NCBI RefSeq assembly: GCF_001375555.1
Contig: NZ_CTDZ01000009.1
Location: 2,783,758-2,847,757 of the forward strand
Reading direction: 5' to 3'
DNA length: 64,000 nt
DNA from: Numidum massiliense
GTDB lineage: Bacteria > Bacillota > Bacilli > Thermoactinomycetales > Novibacillaceae
In this document: positions 35,544 to 45,357 of the stretch, piece after piece
Layout: the number at the start of each line of letters is the position of its first letter
Position numbering within the stretch: position 1 is the stretch's first letter
Program-made: the position numbers and the translations under genes
Notes under the pieces: model-generated
Databases searched by the model: none
The model's input: only the letters and a program-made list of their open reading frames with translations
Told to the model about the DNA's origin: nothing

Positions 35544-36896
35544 ATGACGATTAAACAGCGTTCGCTAACCATTTTGCTCACTTTAGCACTGCTCGCGGGC
35601 TGCTCCAACTTTTATAAAAAAGGCGGTACTGCCACCCCGAGTAACAAAACGCTGACCATTCTAACGGCAAAAAGCGCGCATGCCACCGCTTGGCAGTCGG
35701 TCATTCCCGACTTTGAAAAAGAGACGAGCATTAAAGTGAAGGTACTCGAAGTTGCCCCAGAGAAATTCCATAAAACGTTGCGGCAAAAGTTTTCGGAGGC
35801 AAACGCTGACTTCGATGTCGCCTATGTCCCACTGAATTGGGTGTCTGACCTGTATCAGCCTGGCGACATCGGTGCGATCGCAGAAGGGGAAAAAATTAAA
35901 GAGTGGCCACTGAAAGATTTTAGCGGGATCGACAACGCTTTTTTTGGCAAGAAAAACAAGCTCTACTTTATTCCGTATATGCAGGAAACACACGGCATCG
36001 TCTATCGGACCGACTTGTTTAACGACCCGACCGAACGGGCCAATTTCCAAAAAAAGCACGGCAGCAAACTCGAACCGCCCAAAACGTTACAGCAGTATCG
36101 CCAACTCGCCGAGTTTTTCCACCGTCCCTACAAAAACATAAACGGTGTCACTTTAGCGGGGAAGGGGAATATGCTGACAGGTTTCCAATTTTATGATCGG
36201 TTGTTCAACTACGGCGGCAACTTGTACGACAGTAACTTCCATGCCGCGTTTAATAACGAAGCGGGCGTCAAAGCATTAAAAGACCTTAAGCAACTGATGC
36301 GCTATGCGTCGCCGGACGCTAAACGGTTCAGCTGGACAGACGCCGCTAACGAGTTTTTGCAAGGTCGCAGTGCGATGGCCGAAATGACGACGTCGCTCGC
36401 CCTCGCGGCGCAAAACCCGCAGCGCTCGAAAGTCGTCGGGAAGGTCGGATTTACACCGTTCCCGGGTGCAGACGCAACCGCGCGGTCGAAAGCGTCGCCG
36501 GCAACAGTGCCCCGGCTGTACGTCCCGTACGGCTTTGTCCGGGTGCAAAAGTCGACTCTTAAAAAAGAAGCGGCACAATGGATTGAATTTGCGACTCGAA
36601 AAGCCGCGATGGAAAAAGCAGCACCGCAGGGCAACATTCCTTCCCGTTACTCAGTGTTAGTAAGTAAAAAGCTGAACGACAAGTACCCTTTTTATCGCCA
36701 GCACGCCGCTGCGCTAAAAAATGTGAAGTGGCGACCACTACCGCACATTGCGGAAGGCGATACGATTGCGACGGAGATTGTCCCGAATGCAGTAGCGGAA
36801 TATTTAAACGATCAATTGACTGCCGAAGAAGCGTTAGAAAAAGCTGCACGGCAAACGGAAGACCTACTAAAGCGGCACGGTTACTATAAGAAATAA
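35544..36896 (+). CDS. Extracellular solute-binding lipoprotein (ABC sugar type)
   Basis: 450 residues from the ATG at 35544; an ATG nine bases earlier touches the AGGAG site and is too close. Lipobox 'LALLAGCSNF' (Cys about 20). The fold of family 1 solute-binding proteins follows: 'TILTAKSAHATAWQSVIPDFEKETSIKVKVLEV', 'FDVAYVPLNWVSDL', and 'EFLQGRSAMAEMTTSLA'. It would deliver a sugar or oligosaccharide to a membrane ABC importer, but no permease genes lie nearby, so it is an orphan that probably docks on a transporter encoded elsewhere. Confidence 0.88.
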   Translation: MTIKQRSLTILLTLALLAGCSNFYKKGGTATPSNKTLTILTAKSAHATAWQSVIPDFEKETSIKVKVLEVAPEKFHKTLRQKFSEANADFDVAYVPLNWVSDLYQPGDIGAIAEGEKIKEWPLKDFSGIDNAFFGKKNKLYFIPYMQETHGIVYRTDLFNDPTERANFQKKHGSKLEPPKTLQQYRQLAEFFHRPYKNINGVTLAGKGNMLTGFQFYDRLFNYGGNLYDSNFHAAFNNEAGVKALKDLKQLMRYASPDAKRFSWTDAANEFLQGRSAMAEMTTSLALAAQNPQRSKVVGKVGFTPFPGADATARSKASPATVPRLYVPYGFVRVQKSTLKKEAAQWIEFATRKAAMEKAAPQGNIPSRYSVLVSKKLNDKYPFYRQHAAALKNVKWRPLPHIAEGDTIATEIVPNAVAEYLNDQLTAEEALEKAARQTEDLLKRHGYYKK

Positions 36897-36905
36897 GACA
36901 TGTAG

Positions 36906-37175
36906 TTACGTTTGGTTATTTTGTGATAACTTCGTTGTCACCCACCGTGTCGCCTGTTCATCGGCTGTTTGCGGGTAAGCATATGTCAGCTGCTCTGCCG
37001 TCTCCGTCGCGACCAACCGAAACAAATCCATCGTTTTTAGCAGTGCACGACGTACATCTTTTGCCTCGTAATGGGCAAAACAATGGCGCAAGGAGGCGAT
37101 TACTCGCTCATCTGCCCACGCGGAAAATCGCTCGATGATTTGTGCAAACTGTTCATGATGACTTTTGCTTGCCAC
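36906..37175 (-). CDS. Small protein resembling the C-terminus of aminoglycoside 6-adenylyltransferases
   Basis: 89 residues from the GTG at 37175, 7 bases after GGGGGG; an ATG at 37226 would add 17. 'HCFAHYEAKDVRRALLKTMDLFRLVATETAEQLTYAYP' recalls the last helical part of ANT(6)/AadK proteins. The nucleotidyl-transfer domain is absent, so it cannot confer resistance. It may be a relic with a fresh start or a small helical protein. Weak family call. Confidence 0.4.
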   Translation of the reverse strand: MASKSHHEQFAQIIERFSAWADERVIASLRHCFAHYEAKDVRRALLKTMDLFRLVATETAEQLTYAYPQTADEQATRWVTTKLSQNNQT

Positions 37176-37363
37176 GTTAACGCCCCCCACTATAACAATA
37201 AATTTAAGTTCCTTTCCCATAGGCACCTAAAGATGCTTCTTCGACACCTCGCCCACAGTGTAGTTGAACCCGTTCACGCTAAACACCCATGTTCAATCGA
37301 GCTACGGCCCCTCCCAATGACCGTATATACGTGTATACGTTGCAAAAAACGTTTCGTTCCCGG

Positions 37364-37951
37364 CTATTCTCGATCAGTCACCTTTATTTTACCTCGCCGA
37401 CAGACGACATACAGCACGTATAAACAAATGGCGACGGCCAGCGCAGCGAACAAGTAGCCCTGGTAATCGTTAAAAAACTGTCCGACCGCCTGGACGTTTC
37501 CTTGGAAGGTGCGCCCGAGCAGCAACATCGTAAACGCCCACGGGAACACGCCGATTAACGTGTACAACGCATACGGAATGGCGCGGACGCGGCACATCCC
37601 CGCGACGTAAGAAATATAGTTACCAATACCAAAAGGGCGTGTGAGCGCAATGCTCCACAAGCCGTAACGGTGAAATACATTTTTCGCCGCATGTAACTTA
37701 GAACGAAACCGTTTCGGCACCGCCGTCTCTAGGCGGTAACCGACGAAGTACGGCACATAACTCGCCGCACAGTAGACGATACTCATCGCTAACGCGTAGC
37801 CGACCAACTCCGCTAGCGACGGATAGAGCAAAAAACCGTACGTAACTACGACAATAAAGCCGGGAAACGGAAGGGAAGACCCTTCGGCAGCCATCGCCAA
37901 GAGCAACCCTACGACTCCGAGTTGCGCGAGCCAGTCGACAATCATCTGCAC
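37364..37951 (-). CDS. DedA-family membrane protein (VTT domain)
   Basis: 195 residues, GTG start 10 bases after AGGAGG (ATG at 37945 possible). The family signature 'AEGSSLPFPGFIVVVTYGFL' (N-terminal re-entrant loop with acidic Glu) and 'RYGLWSIALTRPFGIGNYISYVAGM' with the conserved Arg are present; four or five helices. DedA proteins act in envelope homeostasis; members are now known as lipid carrier (undecaprenyl phosphate) flippases, but which branch this is cannot be told. Confidence 0.87.
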   Translation of the reverse strand: MQMIVDWLAQLGVVGLLLAMAAEGSSLPFPGFIVVVTYGFLLYPSLAELVGYALAMSIVYCAASYVPYFVGYRLETAVPKRFRSKLHAAKNVFHRYGLWSIALTRPFGIGNYISYVAGMCRVRAIPYALYTLIGVFPWAFTMLLLGRTFQGNVQAVGQFFNDYQGYLFAALAVAICLYVLYVVCRRGKIKVTDRE

Positions 37952-38062
37952 CTCGTTCCACCCTCCTTCTTTGCCTCCCTATAGTGTGTGTGCCTGCCCG
38001 CTACCTCATGCGTTGCCCCACAAAAAAACCGACCACTGAAGGCCAAGAGACCTAACCAGCAT

Positions 38063-38130
38063 CGGTTCCAATGTCGTTCCAATGTCGTTTCAATTTGGGT
38101 TCTATGTCGGTTCAATGTCGTTTTAAATGT
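38063..38130. repeat. Six 10-12-bp tandem repeats between dedA and the acyl-CoA dehydrogenase
   Basis: Units such as CGGTTCCAATGT, CGTTCCAATGT, CGGTTCAATGT in a row, imperfect. They lie 100-165 bases downstream of the acyl-CoA dehydrogenase stop and upstream of dedA. Confidence 0.7.
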
Positions 38131-38178
38131 GAGTTTCAATTACGCCCATATTAAATCGTGTACCATGTCTTCGAAGGC

Positions 38179-38220
38179 CGGATATTCCAATGACCGGTAT
38201 TCATTGACGGTATTCATTGT
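38179..38220. repeat. 13-bp tandem repeat just after the acyl-CoA dehydrogenase stop
   Basis: CGGTATTCATTGA (38195-38207) and CGGTATTCATTGT (38208-38220) are nearly identical; a third, diverged unit precedes at 38179-38194. The array begins 8 bases after the TAA stop. Confidence 0.75.
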
Positions 38221-38228
38221 TCGCCAGT

Positions 38229-39479
38229 TTATTCGTCACTGTCGGGGGCAGCGTTCGCTTTGGCATTCCCTTTGACATTACCTTCTGCTTTCACTCCGAC
38301 AACTGCGGCCTTCGCCAGCAGTTTATACGTCACATCGTCCATCGGCGGGTTGTGCAGTCCTGCACGCACGTCGCGATACAGCCGTTCCATCCCAAAATCA
38401 TCCGACAAACTGCGCGCCCCGACGATGCGCATCGCCAAATCGACAACTTCTAGGGCGACATTCGTGGCGTGCGTTTTTACGGCCGCTAATTGGGGCTGTA
38501 AAGAGAGCCTCTCCTGTGGCGACGCTTCGTCCCAACGGCGCGCCACGTCGTACATAAACGTACGCGCAGTGAGCAGTTGCAATTCCATCTCGCCGATTTT
38601 TGCTTCAACGTGCGGCACTTCGGCGATCGGATGGGTCAAGCTGTTCGGCTGGTAGTGCGCGGCATAATCGACGGCAATGTCGCGTGCGTTCAGTGCAACG
38701 CCTAGATAACAGGCGGGAATATGCAGCATCCATCCTCCACCGTCCGCGTTGCGGCGGGACCGCTCGCTGGCAGCGCGCGTATCAATTAAATATTTTTCCG
38801 GGACAAACACGTCGTTCATGACGATGTCGTGACTACCCGTCGCCCGCATACCGAGGGCACGCCACGTCTCCACGACTTCAATATCGTCCCCACGCAGCAA
38901 AAAGTCCCCCACCTTCCCGTTCTGCGGGTCGCCAAGCACATCGCTCTCAATGGTTGCCGGCACCAAAATCCACGAAAGTTCAGGGCTAAGCGTACTGAAC
39001 GTTTTGCGCCCACTGATACGGTACCCGCCAGCGACGCGCGTCGCCGTCGTCTGCGGCTTCCCACCGCGACTCGGGCTGCCTGTCGCCGGTTCCGATGCAC
39101 AACTGTTTATTAAAGCTCCCTCAGCTACGACTGAGCGACACACTTCGGCAAAAATGTCCTGCGGGAAAAACCCGCTCTCACGCAAGTTAAGCATAATGCC
39201 CACATGCCAGCCAATCGCCAGCCCCGTCGACCCGTCGCCGCGGGCGAGCTGCTCCTGGTGAAGCAACATCTCGTACAAAGAAATTTCTTTTCCTCCGTAT
39301 GCTTTAGGCGTCGTCCAAGCCACGTAGCCTGCGCGCCGCAAGGCAGTGATGTGTTCGTGCGGAAAACTGCGTTCCCGGTCGTGTTTAGCCGCTGTTTGCG
39401 CAAACTGGCGCGATAAGTCACGTACGAGGCTAAGTCTGGCGCGTTCTTCTTCTGTGCGAGTAAACCACGTCTGTTCCAT
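38229..39479 (-). CDS. Acyl-CoA dehydrogenase-family flavoprotein (YdbM-like)
   Basis: 416 residues from the ATG at 39479, after AGGGGAGTTTTCGC. N-terminal helical domain '[26 protein letters not shown]', middle beta domain '[38 protein letters not shown]' (flavin-binding), C-terminal four-helix domain. Resembles B. subtilis YdbM and the DszC/SfnC flavin monooxygenase branch as much as true dehydrogenases; I could not place the catalytic Glu. A hydrophilic tail '[14 protein letters not shown]' is appended. Its location 3 kb from the phenylalanine operon on the same strand is not proof of a link. Confidence 0.82.
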   Translation of the reverse strand: MEQTWFTRTEEERARLSLVRDLSRQFAQTAAKHDRERSFPHEHITALRRAGYVAWTTPKAYGGKEISLYEMLLHQEQLARGDGSTGLAIGWHVGIMLNLRESGFFPQDIFAEVCRSVVAEGALINSCASEPATGSPSRGGKPQTTATRVAGGYRISGRKTFSTLSPELSWILVPATIESDVLGDPQNGKVGDFLLRGDDIEVVETWRALGMRATGSHDIVMNDVFVPEKYLIDTRAASERSRRNADGGGWMLHIPACYLGVALNARDIAVDYAAHYQPNSLTHPIAEVPHVEAKIGEMELQLLTARTFMYDVARRWDEASPQERLSLQPQLAAVKTHATNVALEVVDLAMRIVGARSLSDDFGMERLYRDVRAGLHNPPMDDVTYKLLAKAAVVGVKAEGNVKGNAKANAAPDSDE

Positions 39480-39565
39480 GCGAAAACTCCCCTTCCGGGT
39501 ATTCAATAAATGATGTAGGATCACAAATCCCTGCCCACAGATCTTTTATCGATGGATGTAACTCC

Positions 39566-39958
39566 TCAAACGGCTTCGTTTAAGTAGTCGCGTAAAATCC
39601 ACATGACCATAAGCCCCCCGAAAACAGAAAAACCGATAAGGCTAAAACTGTCTAACGGCAAAAGCGACTGTTTCACGACAACCGCACCGATCACTAAAGT
39701 CACAACGATAAACCACATCGCCACATACCCTGCAAAATGTGCATTGGCCCGCGTACGTTGATCGTGTTTAACGTAAACCTCGTTCCACTGTTTTTGTTTA
39801 TGTGTAATGATAGCCGTACGTGTGACTTGGATCGCCTTTAGCCCGATTAGCGCGAGCATTACCTTTGGATTAGCCGCGAGAAAAAAAGCGAATAAAAGTA
39901 AAGCTACAAGCGTTAAACATTGAAACAAAAAGTAAGTCTTGTACTTAACGTTTACCAT
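39566..39958 (-). CDS. Membrane protein partner of the XRE regulator
   Basis: 130 residues; ATG after AAGGGG, overlapping the XRE gene by 14 bases. Four hydrophobic helices (about 8-28, 32-46, 75-95, 103-122). No family recognised beyond the common pairing of a short HTH regulator with a small multi-pass membrane protein. May sense or respond to membrane conditions. Confidence 0.7.
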   Translation of the reverse strand: MVNVKYKTYFLFQCLTLVALLLFAFFLAANPKVMLALIGLKAIQVTRTAIITHKQKQWNEVYVKHDQRTRANAHFAGYVAMWFIVVTLVIGAVVVKQSLLPLDSFSLIGFSVFGGLMVMWILRDYLNEAV

Positions 39959-40166
39959 TGGACATTTCCCCTTCGATCCAGAATAACTTTTCTACTGGGC
40001 AATCTAACGCTTTAGCTAACTTTAGTGCCGTTCCGACGTAAGGTTCGTAGCGTTGTTTTTCAATGGCGATTACCGTTTGCCGCGTGACTTGAACGACTTC
40101 GGCCAGTTGCTCTTGCGTCATTCCCTTCTGTTTGCGGAACTCCTTTACACAGTTTTTTACCGTCAT
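39945..40166 (-). CDS. XRE/Cro-type transcriptional regulator
   Basis: 73 residues. Helix-turn-helix 'KGMTQEQLAEVVQVTRQTVIAIEKQRYEPYVGTALKLAKAL' covers nearly the whole protein, of the YozG/short Xre type often followed by DUF2178/DUF3796-like membrane genes. ATG after AAAGG. The 20-bp palindrome at 40194-40213 lies between promoter and start, so it very likely represses its own two-gene operon. Confidence 0.9.
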   Translation of the reverse strand: MTVKNCVKEFRKQKGMTQEQLAEVVQVTRQTVIAIEKQRYEPYVGTALKLAKALDCPVEKLFWIEGEMSNGKR

Positions 40167-40193
40167 TTACATTGCCTTTCTGCATGCCTTATT

Positions 40194-40213
40194 ATGTAAT
40201 GTATACATTACAT
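40194..40213. promoter_or_regulatory. 20-bp perfect palindrome, probable XRE operator
   Basis: ATGTAATGTATACATTACAT is its own reverse complement. It starts 6 bases after the -10 box and would cover the transcription start. Confidence 0.85.
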
Positions 40214-40218
40214 TTCCT

Positions 40219-40247
40219 ATCATAATGCGGTCCGAAGGTAATGTCAA
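40219..40247 (-). promoter_or_regulatory. Consensus promoter of the XRE operon
   Basis: TTGACA (40247-40242), 17 bases, TATGAT (40224-40219). Confidence 0.85.
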
Positions 40248-40333
40248 CCTTACAATTTTCACTCCTTCAATCGTCGCTAGTTGTCTGTCTTCTTAGTAAA
40301 TATCCCCACACGTAACATCACACTTTTACAATA

Positions 40334-40376
40334 CAAAAAAACTGTCTCGAAAGGTTTTTTTCCCCTTCAAGACAGC
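40334..40376 (-). terminator. Terminator after the split surface-protein gene
   Basis: CTGTCTTGAAGG pairs (one mismatch/bulge) with CCTTTCGAGACAG, then TTTTTTT on the minus strand. Confidence 0.8.
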
Positions 40377-40396
40377 CCCCAATGGCTCCCTCGGTC

Positions 40397-41687
40397 TTAA
40401 TCGATAGCAATTTCCCATTTTCCGTCGGCGTGGACACTAATCACATACACTGCTCGATCGTCGACTTTTTTGGCAACCGATCCTTCATAGTGACCAATCT
40501 CGTTCACGAGTAGGTTGTCTCCGTCTACTTTTACGATAAAATTGCTTTCACCCGAATGTTTCGATGTAAAAGTAGTCAGCTTGTCTTCCAGTTCCACAAA
40601 AACGACGCTATCTCCTACACCTTCTATTTTAGTCGGCGCGACGGGATACTCTGCGGGAACGTTTTGCGTCACGTTTATATGCCAAGGACCGTCCGCATTA
40701 ACGTTTAAGTAAGTACTTACCGTCAGCAGGGATCAATGCTAACGTTTTTCCCTTATACGTCCCGATTTCATTGATGAGAAAGTCTTTTTTGTCGCCGTTT
40801 TCGTCCAGCAAATGTACAATAAAGTTGGAACCACCTTGATGGTCCGCCTCGAAGACGGCAAATCCGGATGACAACTCAAAGGGTTTCGTCGCTTGATCGC
40901 CTGTGCCTTCGCGGACAATCGGTTTTACTTTCTCATAAAGGCTCTCCGCCGCGACAATGTTAACGTCTTCGTCATCATTGTCAGCGGTCACTTTGTCGCC
41001 GATCATATATTGACCTTGTTCTCCGTACGTCTCTTGGATTGTCTCGTCTTGTTTTTCCGGTCGAAAGACGAGATAGGCGTATATTTCCCCGTTAGCAAAG
41101 TGACTAATATCCTTTTTGACCTTAAATTTTCCATCTTTAACGGTCAGTTCTCCCCGGACCAATTCATCTTCATTTTCTAAATGGGTGACAATATAGCTGA
41201 GGATCGCCCCGTCTTCGAGGTTTGTCTTCCCTTTAATCGTCACTTGATCGTCCGTAATGGAAATTTTTTCGTCCAAGACTACCTCGACTAAGTCCTTACC
41301 GTCCTCCTCGTCTTCACCGTCTGTGCCACTTTCAGTTTGATCGTCCGATTGATTGTCGCCTGTTTGCTCGTCATTTGTTGCACCAGAGGATTCATCCAAG
41401 CTTCCTTCATCGTCTTCATTCTTTCCGTCTTCAACTGTTTCCGTAGCTCCCTCACCTGCCGCTTCTGCACCACTCGCTTTGTCCTTGATGCCGACCTGCT
41501 CAGCAACGACCACAATAAATAGACATCCAAAAACAACTGAAGCAAGTGTTCGACCGATGACGCCATGGTGCTTATACTTCCACATCAACACAATACCAAC
41601 AGGCGCAAACAAAATAAGTACCACCCACGCAAACCATACTTGTTCGTAAATCTTCTTCTCTTCCACTTTCGATGCCTCCCTTGTCAT
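40397..41687 (-). pseudogene. Membrane-anchored acidic protein, split in two by a 4-base duplication
   Basis: Frame 1 (40698-41687) encodes two N-terminal helices (about 15-35, 45-65), a Glu/Asp/Gly/Thr-rich linker (about 70-135), a beta-rich domain ('VTIKGKTNLEDGAILSYIVTH') and a C-terminal unit 'GFAVFEADHQGGSNFIVHLLD...NEIGTYKGKT'. It ends in 'ADGKYLLKR'. Frame 2 (40397-40672) has a second copy of that unit ('GESNFIVKVDGDNLLVNEIGHYEG'). At the junction TACTTACTTA has a doubled CTTA; removing four bases joins the frames as 'ADGKYLNVNADGPWHINVTQ'. So this was one protein of about 420 residues with two repeated C-terminal units. Confidence 0.75.
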
Positions 41688-42011
41688 GTGGTGTCAATAA
41701 AAGAAATTTTGTCGTTATGCATCCCATTGTACCGACCAGAACTGTCGGCTCTTGTCAGCGAACGACAGTTCGAACAAAAAAAGCCCGGGGAGATGATCCG
41801 GACAAGGGAGTTATTCAAGGAAGCGTAATCCTTAATGATCCAGGATACCGATCGCGACTTGCGCCATACCGCTACTCATTATCTAGCAAAGGAAGAGTTC
41901 AAAATCATGTAGAAACGGCGGGGAGTATGGTAAACTAAATCGGACGACTAACCTTCCGCGCGGAACGCGATTTTAAAATAGGCTTGTCACTACTTACTAG
42001 AGGGATCGACA
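41688..42011. other. Intergenic, no gene seen
   Basis: About 320 bases upstream of the MATE gene. Short open frames here have no ribosome sites or family resemblance. No clear promoter consensus. Confidence 0.3.
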
Positions 42012-43391
42012 ATGGAACAAACCTTTTCGTTGCGCCAAAAGGCGCGCCAGCTCTTTATTATCTTATTGCCAATCTTAGTGACGCAACTTACGTTGTATGC
42101 GATGAACTTTTTTGACACGGTCATGTCTGGACACGCGAGTGCCGCTGATTTAGCTGGGGTGGCGATCGGCTCGAGTCTTTGGGTACCTGTCTTTACTGGG
42201 CTGAACGGTATTTTGCTCGCGTTGACGCCGATCGTCGCGCAATTTGTCGGCGCGGCACGTACAGAACGCGTCCCTTTCACCGTACAGCAAGGAGTTTACC
42301 TCGCCCTCGCGATTTCCGTCCTCGTTATCGCCTGTGGGGCGTTAGTACTGCAACCGATTTTGAACGGAATGGATTTGGAAGACGGCGTACGCTATGTCGC
42401 TTTGCACTATCTGATCGCGCTCGCTTGCGGTATCGTCCCGTTGTTTGTGTACACTGTGTTTCGCTGTTTCATTGACGCGCTCGGCGAGACGCGGGTGACG
42501 ATGGTGTTAACGTTGCTCACTTTGCCGATTAACATCGGCCTCAACTATGTCCTCATTTTCGGTAAGCTCGGTTTTCCGCGTCTCGGCGGCATCGGGGCAG
42601 GGTACGCTTCGGCTGTTACTTACTGGTGTATCGCCAGTTTTGCTTGGTATGTCCTGCGGCGCCGGCAGCCGTTTGCCACTTACCGTCTATTTAGTAAGTG
42701 GCACAACATCTCGCTCGCCGCGTGGAAAGAGCAGTTAAAACTCGGCGTCCCGATCGGGTTGGCCATTTTTTTTGAGACGAGTATTTTTTCCGCGGTGACG
42801 TTATTAATGAGTCGGTTCAGAACGATCACCATCGCGGCGCACCAGTCGGCGTTGAATTTTGCTTCCTTTTTGTACATGGTGCCAATGAGTGTGTCGATGG
42901 CGTTGACGATCGCCGTCGGATTCGAGGTCGGCGCCAAACGGCCACGCGACGCCAAAACGTACAGTTACATCGGCATCGCGATTTCGTTAGTCGTGGCGAT
43001 ATGTTGCGCGCTCGCTTTGTTCATTTTTAATGAGCAAGTGGCTTATCTTTACACGAATGAGCCGACCGTGCTGGAACTGACGCGACAGTTTCTTATGTAC
43101 GCCATATTTTTCCAACTATCGGATGCGATCGCTGCGCCAATCCAAGGGGCGCTGCGTGGCTACAAAGACGTCAACGCGACCTTTGCTTTGGCGCTCATTT
43201 CCTATTGGGGCGTCGGGCTGCCGCTCGGCTACGTGTTAGCCACTTATACGTCCCTCGGCGCTTTCGGCTACTGGATCGGTTTAATTTCTGGACTCGCCGC
43301 GGGGGCAGTCGGACTGTTGTGGCGGTTACTTGCCATCCAGCGACGGCATGAGACGCTTGTCGGCGGACAGTCTTCTGCGGCAAAGGTTTAG
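42012..43391 (+). CDS. MATE family multidrug/sodium antiporter (NorM-like)
   Basis: 459 residues, ATG after AGAGGGATCGACA. Twelve transmembrane helices in two six-helix halves, with family motifs 'ILVTQLTLYAMNFFDTVMSGHASAADLAGVAIGSSLW' in half one and 'GVPIGLAIFFETSIFSAVTLLMSRF' in half two. It exports cationic drugs or metabolites using Na+ or H+. Monocistronic; no regulator adjacent. Confidence 0.92.
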   Translation: MEQTFSLRQKARQLFIILLPILVTQLTLYAMNFFDTVMSGHASAADLAGVAIGSSLWVPVFTGLNGILLALTPIVAQFVGAARTERVPFTVQQGVYLALAISVLVIACGALVLQPILNGMDLEDGVRYVALHYLIALACGIVPLFVYTVFRCFIDALGETRVTMVLTLLTLPINIGLNYVLIFGKLGFPRLGGIGAGYASAVTYWCIASFAWYVLRRRQPFATYRLFSKWHNISLAAWKEQLKLGVPIGLAIFFETSIFSAVTLLMSRFRTITIAAHQSALNFASFLYMVPMSVSMALTIAVGFEVGAKRPRDAKTYSYIGIAISLVVAICCALALFIFNEQVAYLYTNEPTVLELTRQFLMYAIFFQLSDAIAAPIQGALRGYKDVNATFALALISYWGVGLPLGYVLATYTSLGAFGYWIGLISGLAAGAVGLLWRLLAIQRRHETLVGGQSSAAKV

Positions 43392-43639
43392 TAGGTTGAC
43401 AGGTGCTTGTGAGAGAGGATGTTGTGTGGCTTGCCTTAGTGCATCACACGACTAGCGCCTGTCACCCGGCGGTAAATCGTGTCGCGACCGCGTAAAGGCC
43501 TCCTGTGTGGCCGTTCTTGGCGACGATTTCTGCCATGATACTAACGGCCATTCGGAGCTAGTTGGAGCAGCCATTCATTGGTATAATAACGGAAGCACAC
43601 ATAGGCAGACACACAAAACGGCAGAGGTGAAAGTCGACG

Positions 43640-44596
43640 ATGAGCAAAAGCGAACAAGAGTATTTGGAATTATGCGAGCAAATTTTACAAAATGGTATAA
43701 AAAAAGAAGACCGCACAGGGACAGGGACGCTTTCGATTTTCGGGCACCAGATGCGGTTTGATTTAAGCGAAGGCTTCCCCTTACTGACGACGAAGCGAGT
43801 CCCGTTCCGGCTCATTGTGAGCGAACTGCTCTGGTTTATTAAAGGTGACACGAACATCGCCTACTTACTGCGTCACAACAACAACATTTGGAACGAGTGG
43901 GCATTTAAAAAATGGGTAGAAAGCCCTGCCTACAACGGTCCCGACATGCGCAATTTCGGGTTGCGCGTCCAGCAGAATGACCAGTTTCGCCAGCAGTACG
44001 AAATAGAAATGGCGGCCTTCAAAAAGCGCATTCTCGAAGATGAGCCATTTGCAAAAACGTACGGCGATTTAGGTCACGTTTACGGACAACAGTGGCGCGC
44101 ATGGAAAACGTCGGCCGGCGAGACGATCGATCAATTAAAAGACGTTATCGAAGCGATTAAGCACAACCCGACGTCGCGGCGGCTCATCGTCACGGCATGG
44201 AATCCGGAAGACATCCCGAGCATGGCGCTGCCACCTTGCCATACGTTGTTTCAATTTTACGTATCAGAAGGGAAATTATCGTGCCAACTGTACCAGCGAA
44301 GTGGGGATGTGTTTTTAGGGGTGCCGTTTAATATCGCCAGTTATGCGTTATTAACGCACCTTATCGCGCACGAGTGCGGCTTGGCCGTCGGCGACTTCAT
44401 CCACACCCTCGGCGACGCACACATTTACTTAAACCACGTCGAACAGGTGAAATTGCAACTGTCCCGCACGCCAAAAACCCTCCCGACATTGTGGTTAAAC
44501 GGGGACGTGCCGTCAGTGTTCGCCTTCGATGTGCCTGATATTCGTTTGGAAAACTACGAGCCGCATCCGGCAATCAAGGCTCCCGTTGCGGTGTGA
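43640..44596 (+). CDS. thyA: Thymidylate synthase (ThyA)
   Basis: 318 residues, the longer Bacillales form with the about 50-residue insertion seen near 85-135. ATG after AGAGGTGAAAGTCGACG. Catalytic Cys in '[14 protein letters not shown]' (about 198), folate/dUMP motifs '[18 protein letters not shown]', '[19 protein letters not shown]', '[19 protein letters not shown]'. It makes dTMP from dUMP and methylene-THF; the dihydrofolate released is reduced by the next gene's product. TATAAT at about 43577 is a possible -10. Confidence 0.95.
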   Translation: MSKSEQEYLELCEQILQNGIKKEDRTGTGTLSIFGHQMRFDLSEGFPLLTTKRVPFRLIVSELLWFIKGDTNIAYLLRHNNNIWNEWAFKKWVESPAYNGPDMRNFGLRVQQNDQFRQQYEIEMAAFKKRILEDEPFAKTYGDLGHVYGQQWRAWKTSAGETIDQLKDVIEAIKHNPTSRRLIVTAWNPEDIPSMALPPCHTLFQFYVSEGKLSCQLYQRSGDVFLGVPFNIASYALLTHLIAHECGLAVGDFIHTLGDAHIYLNHVEQVKLQLSRTPKTLPTLWLNGDVPSVFAFDVPDIRLENYEPHPAIKAPVAV

Positions 44597-44788
44597 GGTG
44601 ACGAGTGCCAATTAGCTTAGCGAAACGCCGAACGATTGTAGCATTTGGAGAATGCGTACGGGATGCGTCGCACGACAAACGCGGTGTGCGCACCGTACGA
44701 GCATCCATGCTTGGGGCAGGGCCAGACGTACAAGTGTGCCAAGTGCCGCGTTTGTGATATTATTTTTACTAAAAAGGCTGTGATTATA

Positions 44789-45280
44789 ATGATCGTATCG
44801 CTCATCGTCGCCATGGATCAAAACCGAGTCATCGGGTACAACAACCGCTTGCCGTGGCACTTACCGCGGGAATTGCAATACGTGAAGAAGACGACGATGG
44901 GACACCCGATCGTCATGGGGCGCAAAAACTACGAATCGATCGGCCGCCCGTTACCCGGCCGGCGTAATATCGTCTTAACGCGCAATCGCACGTTTACCGC
45001 ACCAGGTTGCGAGATTGCCTACACGGTCGACGACGTTTACCGCATGTGCAAAGGTGAAGCTGAGATATTTATTTTCGGCGGCGAACAAATATACAAGCTA
45101 TTTTTACCTGTGGCAAACAAACTGTATCTAACGAAGATCCACCACTCCTTCCCAGGGGATACATTTTTCCCCGAGATAGATACGGACGAATGGAAAGAAG
45201 TGTCTGCCACCCAAGGCATAACCGATGAAAAAAATCCGTACACGTATTACTTCCACATTTATGAGCGAAAAAACGTGTAA
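44789..45280 (+). CDS. folA: Dihydrofolate reductase
   Basis: 163 residues from the ATG at 44789 (AAAAAGG upstream); the frame is open before but has no start signal. Motifs: 'SLIVAMDQNRVIGYNNRLPWHLPRELQYVKKTTMG' in two pieces (substrate pocket with Glu in 'LPRELQ'), 'PIVMGRKNYESIGRPLPGRRNIVLTR' (NADPH site), 'IFGGEQIYKLFLP'. The active-site acid is the Glu of LPREL where most enzymes have Asp. Reduces dihydrofolate to tetrahydrofolate. 190 bases after thyA, the usual partnership. Confidence 0.94.
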   Translation: MIVSLIVAMDQNRVIGYNNRLPWHLPRELQYVKKTTMGHPIVMGRKNYESIGRPLPGRRNIVLTRNRTFTAPGCEIAYTVDDVYRMCKGEAEIFIFGGEQIYKLFLPVANKLYLTKIHHSFPGDTFFPEIDTDEWKEVSATQGITDEKNPYTYYFHIYERKNV

Positions 45281-45357
45281 TGGCACGACACCTTTTATGT
45301 CGTCGCCCCGCTTTTTGTGTAACCCGCTCTCGCTCTTTTTTGGTGAGAAAGATCACG

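Noticed and set aside
38063..38130. Plasmid-type iterons or replication origin
   Set aside because: No replication initiator gene nearby and the units are degenerate; better explained as slippage.
39566..40166. XRE/membrane pair as a toxin-antitoxin module
   Set aside because: The partner is a four-helix membrane protein without toxin features; the arrangement is common for simple regulators.
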